A stretch of 64,000 bases of DNA, from contig NZ_CP080598.1 of NCBI RefSeq assembly GCF_019598945.1, forward strand, positions 4,030,001-4,094,000, given 5' to 3'. The stretch is from Sphaerospermopsis torques-reginae ITEP-024 (GTDB taxonomy: Bacteria > Cyanobacteriota > Cyanobacteriia > Cyanobacteriales > Nostocaceae). This document shows positions 32,924-41,935 of the stretch, piece after piece. Below the pieces are notes generated by a model that did not search any database, had not been told where the DNA came from, and saw only the letters and a list, made by a program, of their open reading frames with translations. The translations under genes and the position numbers were made by a program. Positions within the stretch are counted from its first letter, which is position 1. Each line of letters begins with the position of its first letter.

Positions 32924-35900
32924 ATGCAAATCACAAACAACAACGGCTTTAGTATCAGCGCCCTTTCTATCCGTCAGCACATCGGTACTTTAATGCTGAC
33001 CTTAGCAGTAATTGTCATTGGTGTATTTTTCATTATTCGTTTACCTGTAGATTTACTGCCATCTATTACCTATCCACGCATTGGTGTAAGAATAGAAGCA
33101 CCGGGAATTTCGCCAGAAGTAGCAGTTGATGAAATTACAAAACCACTAGAAGAAGCTTTTTCAGCCACAGAAGGAGTAATTCAAGTTTTTTCCCAGACTC
33201 GTGAAGGTCAAGTCAGTTTAAATTTATATTTTCAACCAGGCGGAAATATTGATCAAGCACTAAATGATGCTACCGCTACTTTTAACCGAGCGAGAAATAG
33301 ATTACCAGACACCATAGAAGAACCACGAATCTTTAAATTCGATCCTTCCCAACTACCTGTTTATGAATTTGCGCTCACTTCACCTACACTGAAAAATGTT
33401 GATTTGCGCGTTTTTGCCGAAGAAGAATTAGCCCGTGAATTAGGTGTAGTACCAGGAGTTGCAGTTGTAGATGTATCAGGAGGAGTGCAAGAAGAAGTTA
33501 GAGTAAATATAGATTTAGATCGTCTCCAAGCTATTGGTATCGGTTTGACTGATGTGTTAAACGAACTGCAAAATCGTAATCAAGATATATCTGGGGGAAG
33601 AATTTTAGGACCCAATTCTGAACCGTTAACCCGGACAGTGGGACGCTTTAAAAATGCAGAAGAAATTAATAATATTTCCTTTGAAGTATCTGCACCTAAT
33701 TCAAATATCAAAAATCGTGTTTATTTGCGTGACTTTGCCCAAGTTATTGACGGATCAGAAAAACAAAGATTGTACGTTTTACTCAATGGTCAAGAAGCAG
33801 TAAAAGTCAGCATTCAAAAACAAGCAGATGCTAATAGTGTCAACGTTGTTGATGGAGTTAAAAAAAGATTACAAGAACTGAAAGAAGCGGGTATTATTTC
33901 TGCGGAAGCAACTCTCACAGCAACTTTAGATGAGTCAATATTTATTCGTAATTCCTTAGCGAATGTGACTTCTTCTGGTTTAATTGGTTCAGGTTTAGCT
34001 GCTATAGCTGTATTACTTTTTCTTGGTTCTTTACGTCAAACATTCATTATTGTTTTATCTATACCTTTAGCCACATTAGCAGCTATCATTATGATGGGAA
34101 TGTTCGGCTTATCCCTGAATATTTTTAGCTTAGGTGGTTTAGCATTAGGCGTGGGAATTGTGGTTGATAATTCCATCGTTATGTTAGAAAATATTGCCGA
34201 AGGAATTAATCAAACTAAACTCCAAAATCACACATCAAAATTATCAAGATCAGCAATTATTCAACAAGCAGAAACAAGCAGTAGAGAAGTTGAATCAGCT
34301 TTACTAGCTTCCACCAGTACAAACTTAGTTGCAGTATTACCATTTTTATTAATTGGTGGTTTTATATCATTATTATTTAATGAATTAATTATCACGATCA
34401 GTTTTGCGGTAGCAGCTTCAATTTTAATTGCTGTTACTGTTGTTCCCATGTTGACATCACGATTATTAGCTTTACCCTTTTCTAGTTCTTTAAGTAATTT
34501 TTGGTTTTTCCAAGAATTTAATCGCCATTTTGAGGGAGCAACAAGATTATACAGCAGTTTCTTATCTGGAATATTGCGTTTGCGGTTATTAACAATTGCG
34601 ATCGCTATCATATTCTTTGGTGGTGGTAGTTTATGGATATCTCCCCAACTTCCCCAAGAAATTCTTCCTCAAATAAACACCGGACAAGTGAGTTTATTTG
34701 CTCAATTTCCCCCCGGTACACCATTAGAAACTAACCAAAAAGTTATGCAAGTTGTAGATGACATTCTGCTTCAACAACCAGAAACAGAATATGTCTTTTC
34801 TACAGTTGGTGGTTTTCTGTTTGGTGGTAATAGTAATCCTAATCCTTTGCGAAGTTCTAGTACCATTACCCTCAAACCAAACTCAGATATAGAGACTTAT
34901 ATTGAGCGTGTCACCAAAGAATTTAGCAAACTGAATTTAGTAGATATTCGACTGCGTTTAGCACCTGGACAAGTACGGGGTTTATTTCTTAATAACTCTC
35001 CTATTCGTGGTGCTGATGTTGATATAATTTTGCAGGGAAATGATACCAATACTTTAGAAAAAGCAGGACGAGAACTATTAGCAACTTTAGAAGAAAAAAT
35101 CACCTCAGTGAGATTTCGTCCAGATGCAGATCCACGTCAACCTGAAATTCAGATTGTACCTGACTGGGAACGAGTAGCAAATGTCGGTTTAAATACTCAA
35201 GATATTGGCGAAACAATTAAAACCGCAATTACAGGTAGTGTACCCACACAACTACAGCGGAATAACCGCTTGGTAGATGTGCGAGTTGAGTTAAATGAAG
35301 ATGCAGTCAAAACAACTTCTCAGTTAGAAAGATTACCCTTATTTGTAGAAGGTAATCAACAAATTAGATTAAGTGATGTAGCGACAATTGTTGAAGGAAA
35401 AGCACCAGGAGAAATTCAAAGAATTAACCAGCGTCAAGTCTTTTTAATTGCAGGTAATTTAGCAGAAGGAGCAAGTCTGAGTCAAGCATTAGAGCAAGTA
35501 GATGAAGTAATTAAAAATGCCAATTTCCCTGAAGGTGTAAGTCGCTTACCCAGTGCAGCAGCAGAATCAAATCAACAATTACAAAACTCGTTGCAACTTT
35601 TAGGAGGGTTAGCAATATTTTTAGTTTTTGTAGTCATGGCTGTACAATATAATTCTCTTGTTGATCCTTTAGTAATTCTGTTTACTATTCCTCTTGCTTT
35701 AGCTGGGGGGATTTTTGGACTTTACATCACCGAAACTGCCATTGGTGCAACAGTAATTGTGGGTGCAGTTTTATTAGTAGGTATTGTGGTTAATAACGCC
35801 ATTATCATGGTAGAATTAGCAAATCAAATTCGGGAACGTGAACAAGTTGATCGTCGCACCGCAATTTTAAAAGCTGCACCTCAACGGTTACGTCCGATTT

Positions 35901-36142
35901 TAATGACAACAATTACCACAGTTTTAGGGATGTTTCCCCTAGCTTTAGGAGTTGGGGAAGGTTCAGAATTTCTGCAACCTTTAGGGGTAGTAGTCTTTTC
36001 TGGCTTGTCTTTAGCAACACTGCTCACCTTGTTTATTATTCCCTGTTTTTACACTCTATTACATGATTTAATTGGTGGCAGTTGGGCAAAACCTGTAGTT
36101 ATCAAGTTGCGGATCTGGAGAAAAAATTTCAAGAAAGCTTAA
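32924..36142 (+). CDS. RND-family efflux pump, inner-membrane permease (AcrB/MdtB-like)
   Basis: A 1072-residue pump of the HAE-RND family, normal length, powered by proton flow. Start is the ATG at 32924 (MQITNNNGFSISALSIRQ). The first membrane helix is about 23-43, followed by the porter domain (DLLPSITYPRIGVRIEAPGI). The intramembrane block GVGIVVDNSIVMLENIAEGI carries the paired Asp/Asn region of helix 4, and VGAVLLVGIVVNNAIIMVEL is the matching region in the second half. Twelve helices are expected. Which compounds it exports is unknown. Two-gene operon without the outer-membrane TolC partner, which is normally elsewhere. Confidence 0.95.
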   Translation: MQITNNNGFSISALSIRQHIGTLMLTLAVIVIGVFFIIRLPVDLLPSITYPRIGVRIEAPGISPEVAVDEITKPLEEAFSATEGVIQVFSQTREGQVSLNLYFQPGGNIDQALNDATATFNRARNRLPDTIEEPRIFKFDPSQLPVYEFALTSPTLKNVDLRVFAEEELARELGVVPGVAVVDVSGGVQEEVRVNIDLDRLQAIGIGLTDVLNELQNRNQDISGGRILGPNSEPLTRTVGRFKNAEEINNISFEVSAPNSNIKNRVYLRDFAQVIDGSEKQRLYVLLNGQEAVKVSIQKQADANSVNVVDGVKKRLQELKEAGIISAEATLTATLDESIFIRNSLANVTSSGLIGSGLAAIAVLLFLGSLRQTFIIVLSIPLATLAAIIMMGMFGLSLNIFSLGGLALGVGIVVDNSIVMLENIAEGINQTKLQNHTSKLSRSAIIQQAETSSREVESALLASTSTNLVAVLPFLLIGGFISLLFNELIITISFAVAASILIAVTVVPMLTSRLLALPFSSSLSNFWFFQEFNRHFEGATRLYSSFLSGILRLRLLTIAIAIIFFGGGSLWISPQLPQEILPQINTGQVSLFAQFPPGTPLETNQKVMQVVDDILLQQPETEYVFSTVGGFLFGGNSNPNPLRSSSTITLKPNSDIETYIERVTKEFSKLNLVDIRLRLAPGQVRGLFLNNSPIRGADVDIILQGNDTNTLEKAGRELLATLEEKITSVRFRPDADPRQPEIQIVPDWERVANVGLNTQDIGETIKTAITGSVPTQLQRNNRLVDVRVELNEDAVKTTSQLERLPLFVEGNQQIRLSDVATIVEGKAPGEIQRINQRQVFLIAGNLAEGASLSQALEQVDEVIKNANFPEGVSRLPSAAAESNQQLQNSLQLLGGLAIFLVFVVMAVQYNSLVDPLVILFTIPLALAGGIFGLYITETAIGATVIVGAVLLVGIVVNNAIIMVELANQIREREQVDRRTAILKAAPQRLRPILMTTITTVLGMFPLALGVGEGSEFLQPLGVVVFSGLSLATLLTLFIIPCFYTLLHDLIGGSWAKPVVIKLRIWRKNFKKA

Positions 36143-36258
36143 CACTCTCCTACCTCCCAGAACTGCTGGCTGGGAAATTACACTAAATATCTGGACTCTC
36201 AGGCAGTTATAGATTTATGATTGATGATCGTGGGTTTTTTTCAGAAAATAACTAAACT

Positions 36259-36621
36259 ATGAACGTACAAGAAGTAATTCGCTCTATAGAAGCGGAACAC
36301 CTAAAATCCGATCTGCCCGAAATTTATGTAGGTGATACAGTGCGGGTAGGAGTGAAAATTAAAGAAGGCGATAAATACCGCGTCCAACCCTATGAAGGAG
36401 TGGTAATAGGTAAACGCAATGGCGGAATCAACGAAACAATTACCGTGCGTCGTGTATTTCAAGGTATAGGCGTTGAGCGAGTATTTTTGCTGCACTCACC
36501 CCGCATTGATAACATCAAAGTAGTGCGTCGTGGTAAAGTCAGACGCGCTAAACTATACTATTTGCGTCAATTATCTGGTAAAGCTACCCGGATTAAACAA
36601 CGGTTTGACCGCGCCCTGTGA
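36259..36621 (+). CDS. rplS: 50S ribosomal protein L19
   Basis: A 120-residue L19 that sits at the 30S-50S interface. Family text is intact: [55 protein letters not shown] and [15 protein letters not shown]. It heads a cluster with tRNA-Trp, secE, nusG, rplK and rplA on the same strand, the typical cyanobacterial order. A 150-base gap separates it from the tRNA. Confidence 0.98.
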   Translation: MNVQEVIRSIEAEHLKSDLPEIYVGDTVRVGVKIKEGDKYRVQPYEGVVIGKRNGGINETITVRRVFQGIGVERVFLLHSPRIDNIKVVRRGKVRRAKLYYLRQLSGKATRIKQRFDRAL

Positions 36622-36773
36622 TGCAGTTGATCCTGGGAAAAAACCAGGAAACTCAAGCCAAAAGCGGCATCTGCCGCTGACTTGACTTTCTGAAAAAATT
36701 AAGTTACACTAAAAAAGGAATTGTGTTAAACTAAAAAAAGTTCAGCGCAATCCCTGAAACAAAGATAGCTTGT

Positions 36774-36846
36774 GCGCTCTTAGTTCAGTTGGTAGAACGC
36801 AGGTCTCCAAAACCTGATGTCGGGGGTTCAAGTCCTCCAGGGCGCG
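36774..36846 (+). tRNA. trnW: tRNA-Trp (anticodon CCA)
   Basis: 73 bases. The acceptor stem GCGCTCT pairs with AGGGCGC (one T-G pair); D-arm with AGTTCAGTTGGTAGA; anticodon loop TCTCCAAAA, giving CCA; T-arm GGGGGTTCAAGTCCTCC. The discriminator base is G and the 3' CCA is not encoded. It lies between rplS and secE. Confidence 0.97.
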
Positions 36847-36866
36847 CTCAAAAGCAAAAAATATAG

Positions 36867-36934
36867 CCCGAAACAAAAACGCATCTGCTACCATAGCAGC
36901 CAGCGTCGATTATTTCGGGTCTAATTATTTTTTA
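36867..36934 (+). terminator. Nested hairpin after tRNA-Trp, terminator-like
   Basis: CCCGAAA (36867-36873) pairs with TTTCGGG (36913-36919). Inside are ACGC/GCGT and CTGCT/AGCAG stems around a 4-base loop. It is followed by TCTAATTATTTTTT. It could end the rplS/tRNA transcript or serve as an attenuator before secE. Confidence 0.65.
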
Positions 36935-37044
36935 CTGATAGCTGAATTTGTTTCCTGTAAATTGGGTCAAAGCGGTGAATAATTGTCAGCCTTGGTGCAA
37001 AATAGCAAGGTGAAGCGATGTAAGAAACGGGGGGTATAACGACC

Positions 37045-37266
37045 GTGGCCAAAAAAAACGAAGCAGAAATGCCAGAAACAGGCAATGGTTTTAGCTTAAA
37101 CAACTTCTTCCAAGGAACAAAAGAAGAACTTGACAAAGTAGTTTGGCCAAGTCGGAAGCAGTTGGTGAGTGAATCAGCAGCTGTGTTATTAATGGTGACA
37201 CTCTCCGCGTCTTTGATATATTTGGTCGATGGATTGTTTGCTTGGGCAGCAAAACAGGTATTCTGA
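37045..37266 (+). CDS. secE: Preprotein translocase subunit SecE
   Basis: A 73-residue SecE, the small clamp subunit of the SecYEG channel. It starts with GTG at 37045 (GTG GCC AAA). One amphipathic segment (FFQGTKEELDKVVWPSRKQL) precedes one membrane helix (SAAVLLMVTLSASLIYLVDG). This is the short, single-helix form usual in cyanobacteria. Its TGA stop shares bases with the nusG ATG (TGATG), so the two are translationally coupled. Confidence 0.97.
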   Translation: MAKKNEAEMPETGNGFSLNNFFQGTKEELDKVVWPSRKQLVSESAAVLLMVTLSASLIYLVDGLFAWAAKQVF

Positions 37267-37892
37267 TGAATTCTGCAACAGACGAACCACGAAATTTGCA
37301 GACAGAGGAAGCACTAGGAACAGCGCAAAAAGAAGCCCGCTGGTATGCAGTGCAAGTAGCCTCTGGCTGTGAGAAGCGCGTGAAAACAAATTTAGAGCAA
37401 CGTATCCAAACTTTTGATGTAGCTGATAAAATTATCCAAGTGGAAATACCCCATACACCAACGGTAAAGATCCGCAAAGACGGGAAGCGTCAGCCATCAG
37501 AAGAGAAGGTTTTTCCGGGTTATGTTTTAGTTCGGATGGTAATGAGTGACGATACATGGCAAGTGGTAAGAAACACAACCCATGTAATTAACTTTGTCGG
37601 TGCAGAGCAAAAACGAGGCAGCGGCCGTGGTCGTGGTCACGTCAAGCCAGTACCTTTAAGTCATTCAGAAGTAGAACGTATATTCAAACAAACGACAGAA
37701 CAAGAACCAGTAGTCAAAATTGATATGGCTACAGGTGATAAGATAATGGTGCTTTCTGGTCCGTTCAAGGATTTTGAAGGCGAGGTGATCGAAGTTTCGC
37801 CAGAACGGAGTAAACTAAAAGCTCTACTCTCGATTTTCGGACGAGATACACCAGTAGAATTGGAATTTAATCAGGTACAAAAACAGAGCTAA
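37266..37892 (+). CDS. nusG: Transcription termination/antitermination protein NusG
   Basis: A 208-residue NusG from the ATG at 37266, overlapping the secE stop by one base. An earlier non-ATG start at 37242 would lie inside secE and is rejected. The NGN domain (ARWYAVQVASGCEKRVKTNL, FPGYVLVRMVMSDDTWQVVR) binds RNA polymerase. The C-terminal KOW domain (GDKIMVLSGPFKDFEGEVIE) binds Rho or S10. The first 30 residues are an extra acidic/Gln-rich extension seen in cyanobacteria. Confidence 0.97.
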   Translation: MNSATDEPRNLQTEEALGTAQKEARWYAVQVASGCEKRVKTNLEQRIQTFDVADKIIQVEIPHTPTVKIRKDGKRQPSEEKVFPGYVLVRMVMSDDTWQVVRNTTHVINFVGAEQKRGSGRGRGHVKPVPLSHSEVERIFKQTTEQEPVVKIDMATGDKIMVLSGPFKDFEGEVIEVSPERSKLKALLSIFGRDTPVELEFNQVQKQS

Positions 37893-37898
37893 ATCCAA

Positions 37899-38324
37899 AT
37901 GGCGAAGAAAGTAGTAGCGGTCATTAAATTGGCCTTAAACGCTGGAAAAGCCAACCCAGCACCACCAGTTGGTCCCGCACTGGGTCAACATGGTGTTAAT
38001 ATCATGATGTTCTGCAAAGAGTACAACGCCAAAACAGCAGACCAAGCTGGAATGGTGATTCCTGTAGAAATTTCCGTGTTTGAAGACCGGAGTTTTACAT
38101 TTGTACTCAAAACACCCCCAGCATCAGTTTTAATTCGCAAGGCAGCGAAAATTGAACGCGGTTCGGAACAACCCAACAAGAAAAAAGTTGGCAGTATTAC
38201 CAAAGCGCAGTTAAGAGAAATTGCCCAAACTAAACTGCCTGACCTCAATGCTAACGACATTGATGCAGCAATGAATATTGTGGCGGGAACAGCCAAAAAC
38301 ATGGGTGTTACCATCACAGATTAA
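37899..38324 (+). CDS. rplK: 50S ribosomal protein L11
   Basis: A 141-residue L11, normal length, part of the GTPase-associated centre with 23S rRNA. Intact family segments are [20 protein letters not shown] (proline-rich, thiostrepton site) and [19 protein letters not shown]. It starts six bases after nusG ends, so is co-transcribed. Confidence 0.98.
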   Translation: MAKKVVAVIKLALNAGKANPAPPVGPALGQHGVNIMMFCKEYNAKTADQAGMVIPVEISVFEDRSFTFVLKTPPASVLIRKAAKIERGSEQPNKKKVGSITKAQLREIAQTKLPDLNANDIDAAMNIVAGTAKNMGVTITD

Positions 38325-38325
38325 T

Positions 38326-38436
38326 AGGTGACAGGTGACAGGTGACAGGTGACAGTAAAAAAGAGTAATTAAACCTGATAACTAGCATCTGACCTATAAC
38401 AAAATCCAAAATCTAAAATCCAAAATCTAAAATCGT
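38326..38436. repeat. Heptamer arrays inside the ribosomal cluster
   Basis: (AGGTGAC)n at about 38326-38356 starts directly after the rplK stop codon. An (AAATCTA/AAATCCA)n array is at about 38399-38434. They widen the rplK-rplA gap to 158 bases; this gap is short in most bacteria and carries the L1 operator in enterics. Confidence 0.85.
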
Positions 38437-38482
38437 ATCGGGGGAGAGGTGAGAAACTTCGAGAACACCCCAGGAGCAAAAA

Positions 38483-39199
38483 ATGGGCAAGAAAATATCA
38501 CGCCGTTTACAGGCGTTGCTAGAAAAAGTAGAAGATAGGGATTATGCGCCCTTAGAGGCCTTAGCTCTGTTAAAAGAAACAGCAACAGCAAAATTTCCCG
38601 AAGCCGCAGAAGCACATATCCGGCTAGGTATTGACCCCAAGTATACAGACCAACAACTGCGGACAACGGTAGCACTGCCCAAAGGTACGGGTCAGGTAGT
38701 GCGTGTAGCAGTAATCGCTAGAGGCGAAAAAGTAACAGAAGCCACTAATGCTGGTGCGGATATCGCTGGTTCTGAAGAACTGATTGACGACATTCAGAAA
38801 GGCATGATGGACTTCGACAAGCTAATTGCTACTCCTGATGTGATGCCACAGGTAGCAAAATTAGGTAAATTGCTTGGTCCTCGTGGTTTGATGCCATCAC
38901 CCAAAGGTGGTACAGTCACATTTGACGTTGCCAGTGCGATCGCCGAATTTAAAGCTGGTAAATTAGAATTTCGTGCTGATCGGACAGGCATTGTTCATGT
39001 TATGTTTGGTAAAGCATCATTTACCCCTGAAGATTTGTTAGTCAACCTCAAAGCATTGCAAGAGACAATTGACCGTAACCGTCCTTCAGGAGCAAAAGGC
39101 CGTTATTGGCGTACATTCTACGTCTCTGCCACAATGGGTCCGTCAATCAGAATTGACATTAACGCCCTAAGAGATTTAAAAGTAACTGACGCTGCATAA
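38483..39199 (+). CDS. rplA: 50S ribosomal protein L1
   Basis: A 238-residue L1, which forms the mobile stalk at the E site and commonly controls its own operon. Family segments: [40 protein letters not shown] and the [15 protein letters not shown] signature. Start ATG 38483, preceded by CCCCAGGAGCAAAAA (AGGAG). Confidence 0.98.
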   Translation: MGKKISRRLQALLEKVEDRDYAPLEALALLKETATAKFPEAAEAHIRLGIDPKYTDQQLRTTVALPKGTGQVVRVAVIARGEKVTEATNAGADIAGSEELIDDIQKGMMDFDKLIATPDVMPQVAKLGKLLGPRGLMPSPKGGTVTFDVASAIAEFKAGKLEFRADRTGIVHVMFGKASFTPEDLLVNLKALQETIDRNRPSGAKGRYWRTFYVSATMGPSIRIDINALRDLKVTDAA

Positions 39200-39283
39200 T
39201 TAGGTAATTGGTAATTGGTAATTGGTAATAGGTGAATATAAACCAATGACCAATGACTAAATACCAATAACCAAAATTAAATA
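39200..39283. repeat. GGTAATT array after rplA
   Basis: (TTGGTAA)n units at about 39202-39235 followed by AATGACC/AATAACC-type units to about 39275. They separate rplA from the L10 leader. Confidence 0.8.
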
Positions 39284-39434
39284 AAGCCGGAGACAGCAGG
39301 TGCTAATAGCTTAATATCCTGCCGAGGTTGTAATTTTAAGTCACTGAAGTTTACTCAACAAATTTTTGAGAACTACAGCATTAAAACTACTACTGTGACA
39401 CCCCGGCAAAAATAGCTGGGGTTTGTTGTTTTTG
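39284..39434 (+). promoter_or_regulatory. Ribosomal protein L10 leader with attenuator
   Basis: The sequence GCCGGAGACAGCAGGTGC at 39286-39303, followed by TTAATATCCTGCCGAGG, matches the L10 leader kink-turn motif in which L10(L7/L12)4 binds its own mRNA. About 70 bases later, ACCCCGGC (39400-39407) pairs with GCTGGGGT (39415-39422) and is followed by TTGTTGTTTTT, a rho-independent terminator. Together they look like feedback attenuation of rplJ-rplL. The motif is recalled from known bacterial leaders and is well matched by position. Confidence 0.85.
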
Positions 39435-39534
39435 GCGCGTCAGTAAACAAGTGACTGGGGACTGGGGACTGGTGACTCCTGACTCCTGCCTTTTGCCACT
39501 GATCACTAATTAAGATTTTGCCCTGGGAGGTGAA

Positions 39535-40086
39535 ATGAGCATGGGTAGAACGTTAGAAAACAAAAAAGAAATAGTAGCTGACCTCAAAGGGACGCTAAGT
39601 GAGTCAACTTTAGCACTGGTAATTGACTACCAAGGTCTAACAGTTGCTGAAATCACTGACTTGAGACGGCGTTTACGTCCTAGTGGCGCTGTTTGTAAGG
39701 TGACTAAAAACACCTTCATGGGCATTGCCATTCAAGAAGATGAGCAATGGAAACCAATGTCAGAACTGCTCAAAGGTTCTTCAGCCTTTGTGTTAGTTAA
39801 AGATGATTTATCAGCAATTAAAGCCTACCAAGAATTCCAAAAAGCCACCAAGAAGACAGAACTTCGTGGCGGTGTCATGGAAGGGCGCTTGTTGAAAGAA
39901 GCGGATGTCAAGGCCTTAGGAGACTTGCCATCTAAGGAACAACTTATGGCGCAAATTGCTGGAGCTATCAACGCTTTGGCTACCAAAGTGGCTGTGGGTA
40001 TCAACGAAGTTCCCAGTTCTTTGGCTCGTGCTATTCAAGCTGTCTCTGACAAAGACAAAGACGGCGCTGAAACTGCTGCTGAATAA
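39535..40086 (+). CDS. rplJ: 50S ribosomal protein L10
   Basis: A 183-residue L10, the base of the L7/L12 stalk. The ATG at 39535 follows a strong GGGAGGTG site; a second ATG two codons later is the alternative. Typical text: [50 protein letters not shown] and [18 protein letters not shown]. Regulated by the L10 leader upstream; followed by rplL 98 bases later. Confidence 0.98.
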   Translation: MSMGRTLENKKEIVADLKGTLSESTLALVIDYQGLTVAEITDLRRRLRPSGAVCKVTKNTFMGIAIQEDEQWKPMSELLKGSSAFVLVKDDLSAIKAYQEFQKATKKTELRGGVMEGRLLKEADVKALGDLPSKEQLMAQIAGAINALATKVAVGINEVPSSLARAIQAVSDKDKDGAETAAE

Positions 40087-40184
40087 CAATTTTTCATTAG
40101 TTAAATGCTGTTAGTTAAAACCAGTATCTAATAACTAATGACAACTGACAAAAAACAAATCAAAATTCTTTAGGAGTTATATCA

Positions 40185-40577
40185 ATGTCTGCTGCAACCG
40201 ATCAAATTTTAGAACAGTTAAAATCTTTGACTTTGCTAGAAGCTGCGGAATTAGTTAAGCAAATTGAAGAAGCTTTTGGTGTAAGTGCTGCTGCTCCTGC
40301 TGGTGGCATGATGATGATGGCTGCTCCTGGTGCTGCTGCTCCTGCTGAAGCTGCTGAAGAGAAAACCGAATTTGATGCTATTCTCGAATCTGTACCTGCT
40401 GATAAGAAGATTGCAGTTCTGAAGATTGTCCGTGAAATCACTGGTTTGGGTCTAAAAGAAGCTAAAGACTTAGTAGAAGCTGCTCCTAAACCCATCAAAG
40501 AAGGTGTTAATAAGGAAGCTGCCGAAGACATCAAGAAACGCATTGCTGAAGCTGGTGGTACTGTAACCATTAAGTAA
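40185..40577 (+). CDS. rplL: 50S ribosomal protein L7/L12
   Basis: A 130-residue stalk protein that recruits translation factors. N-terminal dimer domain (1-35), Ala/Met-rich hinge ([20 protein letters not shown]), then the C-terminal domain ([40 protein letters not shown]). The ATG has an AGGAG site at about 40172. It ends the cluster; rpoB and rpoC do not follow, as is usual in cyanobacteria. Confidence 0.98.
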   Translation: MSAATDQILEQLKSLTLLEAAELVKQIEEAFGVSAAAPAGGMMMMAAPGAAAPAEAAEEKTEFDAILESVPADKKIAVLKIVREITGLGLKEAKDLVEAAPKPIKEGVNKEAAEDIKKRIAEAGGTVTIK

Positions 40578-40595
40578 TTCGTAATTGTGAATTAT

Positions 40596-40627
40596 TTAGG
40601 GTGAGCTATTCTTTTAGCTTGCCCTAA
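40596..40627 (+). terminator. Hairpin after rplL
   Basis: TTAGGGTGAGCTA pairs with TAGCTTGCCCTAA with two G-T pairs, 19 bases after the stop. There is no clear T-run after it, so it may end the transcript together with other factors. Confidence 0.6.
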
Positions 40628-41059
40628 TAATTGGTTAAAAATTATTCTATGTTTTGTCAAAATTGTTAGGCTGTTATTAAGGTTCTTGCTTGCGTATAGT
40701 TACAATATTTTAATATTTCATTATTGGTGATTTTGATTTTTAGAAACAGTTGACCCTTGGATTATTTTAAAACCTATCATAATACAACCCTGTCAGAAGT
40801 CAAGACCCTTGAAAATACGTTGAGTCATTCGCAAGTATTCTCAATAATTTAGGAGTAAAAAACGGTGTTGAAACTTTTTTGGGATTTTTGGGGGAAAATT
40901 ACAATAAGAATTGTTAAGGTGTTGGGTGAGAGGTAGAACCTCTAGAATTACATTTCCAGTCAGAGACTGGGGACTGGGAGTTATACATGATCAGGATAAC
41001 CAGGATTCAAGAATGTACAGGAAGCGATCGCATCTTTTTTGATTTTTTTGTTTTTTGAC

Positions 41060-41088
41060 TTGACAAGCCGTGAATGCTGTTGTACACT
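41060..41088 (+). promoter_or_regulatory. Consensus-like promoter in repeat unit 1
   Basis: TTGACA at 41060-41065 and TACACT at 41083-41088 are separated by exactly 17 bases. It points to the plus strand, but no gene follows; any product would be a non-coding RNA or spurious. Confidence 0.5.
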
Positions 41089-41251
41089 AATGTTATGAGT
41101 GGAAATCTGTGGGCGCAATATATATAGGGTTTTTAACTGCTGAGGTTGGAATTTTGGGAACGCGGATGAACGCAGATCGACGCAGATAGTGAAAATCAGG
41201 ATCTTCAGGATTTTGGCGATCGCATCTTTTTTGATTTTTTTGTTTTTTGAC

Positions 41252-41280
41252 TTGACAAGCTGTAAATGCTGTTGTACACT
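41252..41280 (+). promoter_or_regulatory. Same promoter in repeat unit 2
   Basis: TTGACA at 41252-41257 and TACACT at 41275-41280, spacer 17. The two hexamers are unchanged between units although the spacer itself has two changes. Confidence 0.5.
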
Positions 41281-41935
41281 AATGTTATGAGTGGGAATCT
41301 GTGGGCGCAATATATATAGGGTTTTTAACAGCCTGGGTTGGAATTTTGGGAACGCGGATGAACGCAGATCGACGCAGATAGTGAAAATCAGGATCTTCAG
41401 GATTTTGGCGATCGCGCCTTTGTGCCTTTGCGCGAAATCAGAGATAGATTTTGTCAGAATCAGGATAACTAGGATTAGAGAATGTAGAGGATGAAATCAT
41501 TAAATCGCTCTAAAACCTCTTACCTTTGTGTCCTTTGCGTTCTTTGCGGTTCATTCCTTAGTGACTTGTGCGTAACCAACCATCATTAAATCATGAAATT
41601 CTGATTCAGACAATCTGCTTTCCTATCCTGTAAATCCTCAAATCCTGGATATCCTGATTCTGACAAATAACGAGATATTAATTCATTTTTCGTTATTGTT
41701 AATAACCCGACTGGGAATGAATTCCTAGTCTGATAGCACAAGTCATCTAAAGATGACTAAAATGCCCTAAAAACTGTTGATTAAAATTGAATTGATCTGT
41801 GTTATCTGCGTCTTCAGCGGTTCGTACTTTTTAGAGAAAATAAATCAGAAGTTGAGATAATTGTTAAGTGCTATATTGATTAAAATAAATCAGTAAAAAA
41901 AATCCTGTACATCCTCAAATCCTGGACATCCTGAT

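Larger units (their letters stand above)
41024..41407. repeat. 192-bp tandem duplication bounded by HIP1 octamers
   Basis: GCGATCGC occurs at 41024, 41216 and 41408, exactly 192 bases apart. The two units between differ by about ten bases (for example AAGCCGTGAATG against AAGCTGTAAATG). Each contains a T-rich stretch, a near-consensus promoter, a TATATATAGGGTTTTTAAC box and a GAACGCAGATCGACGCAGAT segment of a dispersed family. Confidence 0.95.
40628..41935. other. Repeat-rich 1.3-kb gap
   Basis: 40628-40980 is plain AT-rich sequence without a gene. From 40985 come a TCAGGATAACCAGGATTCAA fragment, the 192-bp tandem duplication (listed separately), a TTTGTGCCTTTGCGCGA fragment, a diverged inverted copy of the 165-bp repeat (about 41505-41617), small hairpins (GTCATCT-aa-AGATGAC near 41743) and a final reverse-complement dispersed unit reaching the coaX stop at 41936. 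Short open frames across it are repeat-made. Confidence 0.75.

Noticed and set aside
40981-41494. Open frames within the 192-bp repeats, both strands
   Set aside because: They follow repeat sequence, duplicate each other and contain no recognisable domain; the repeat structure explains them better.
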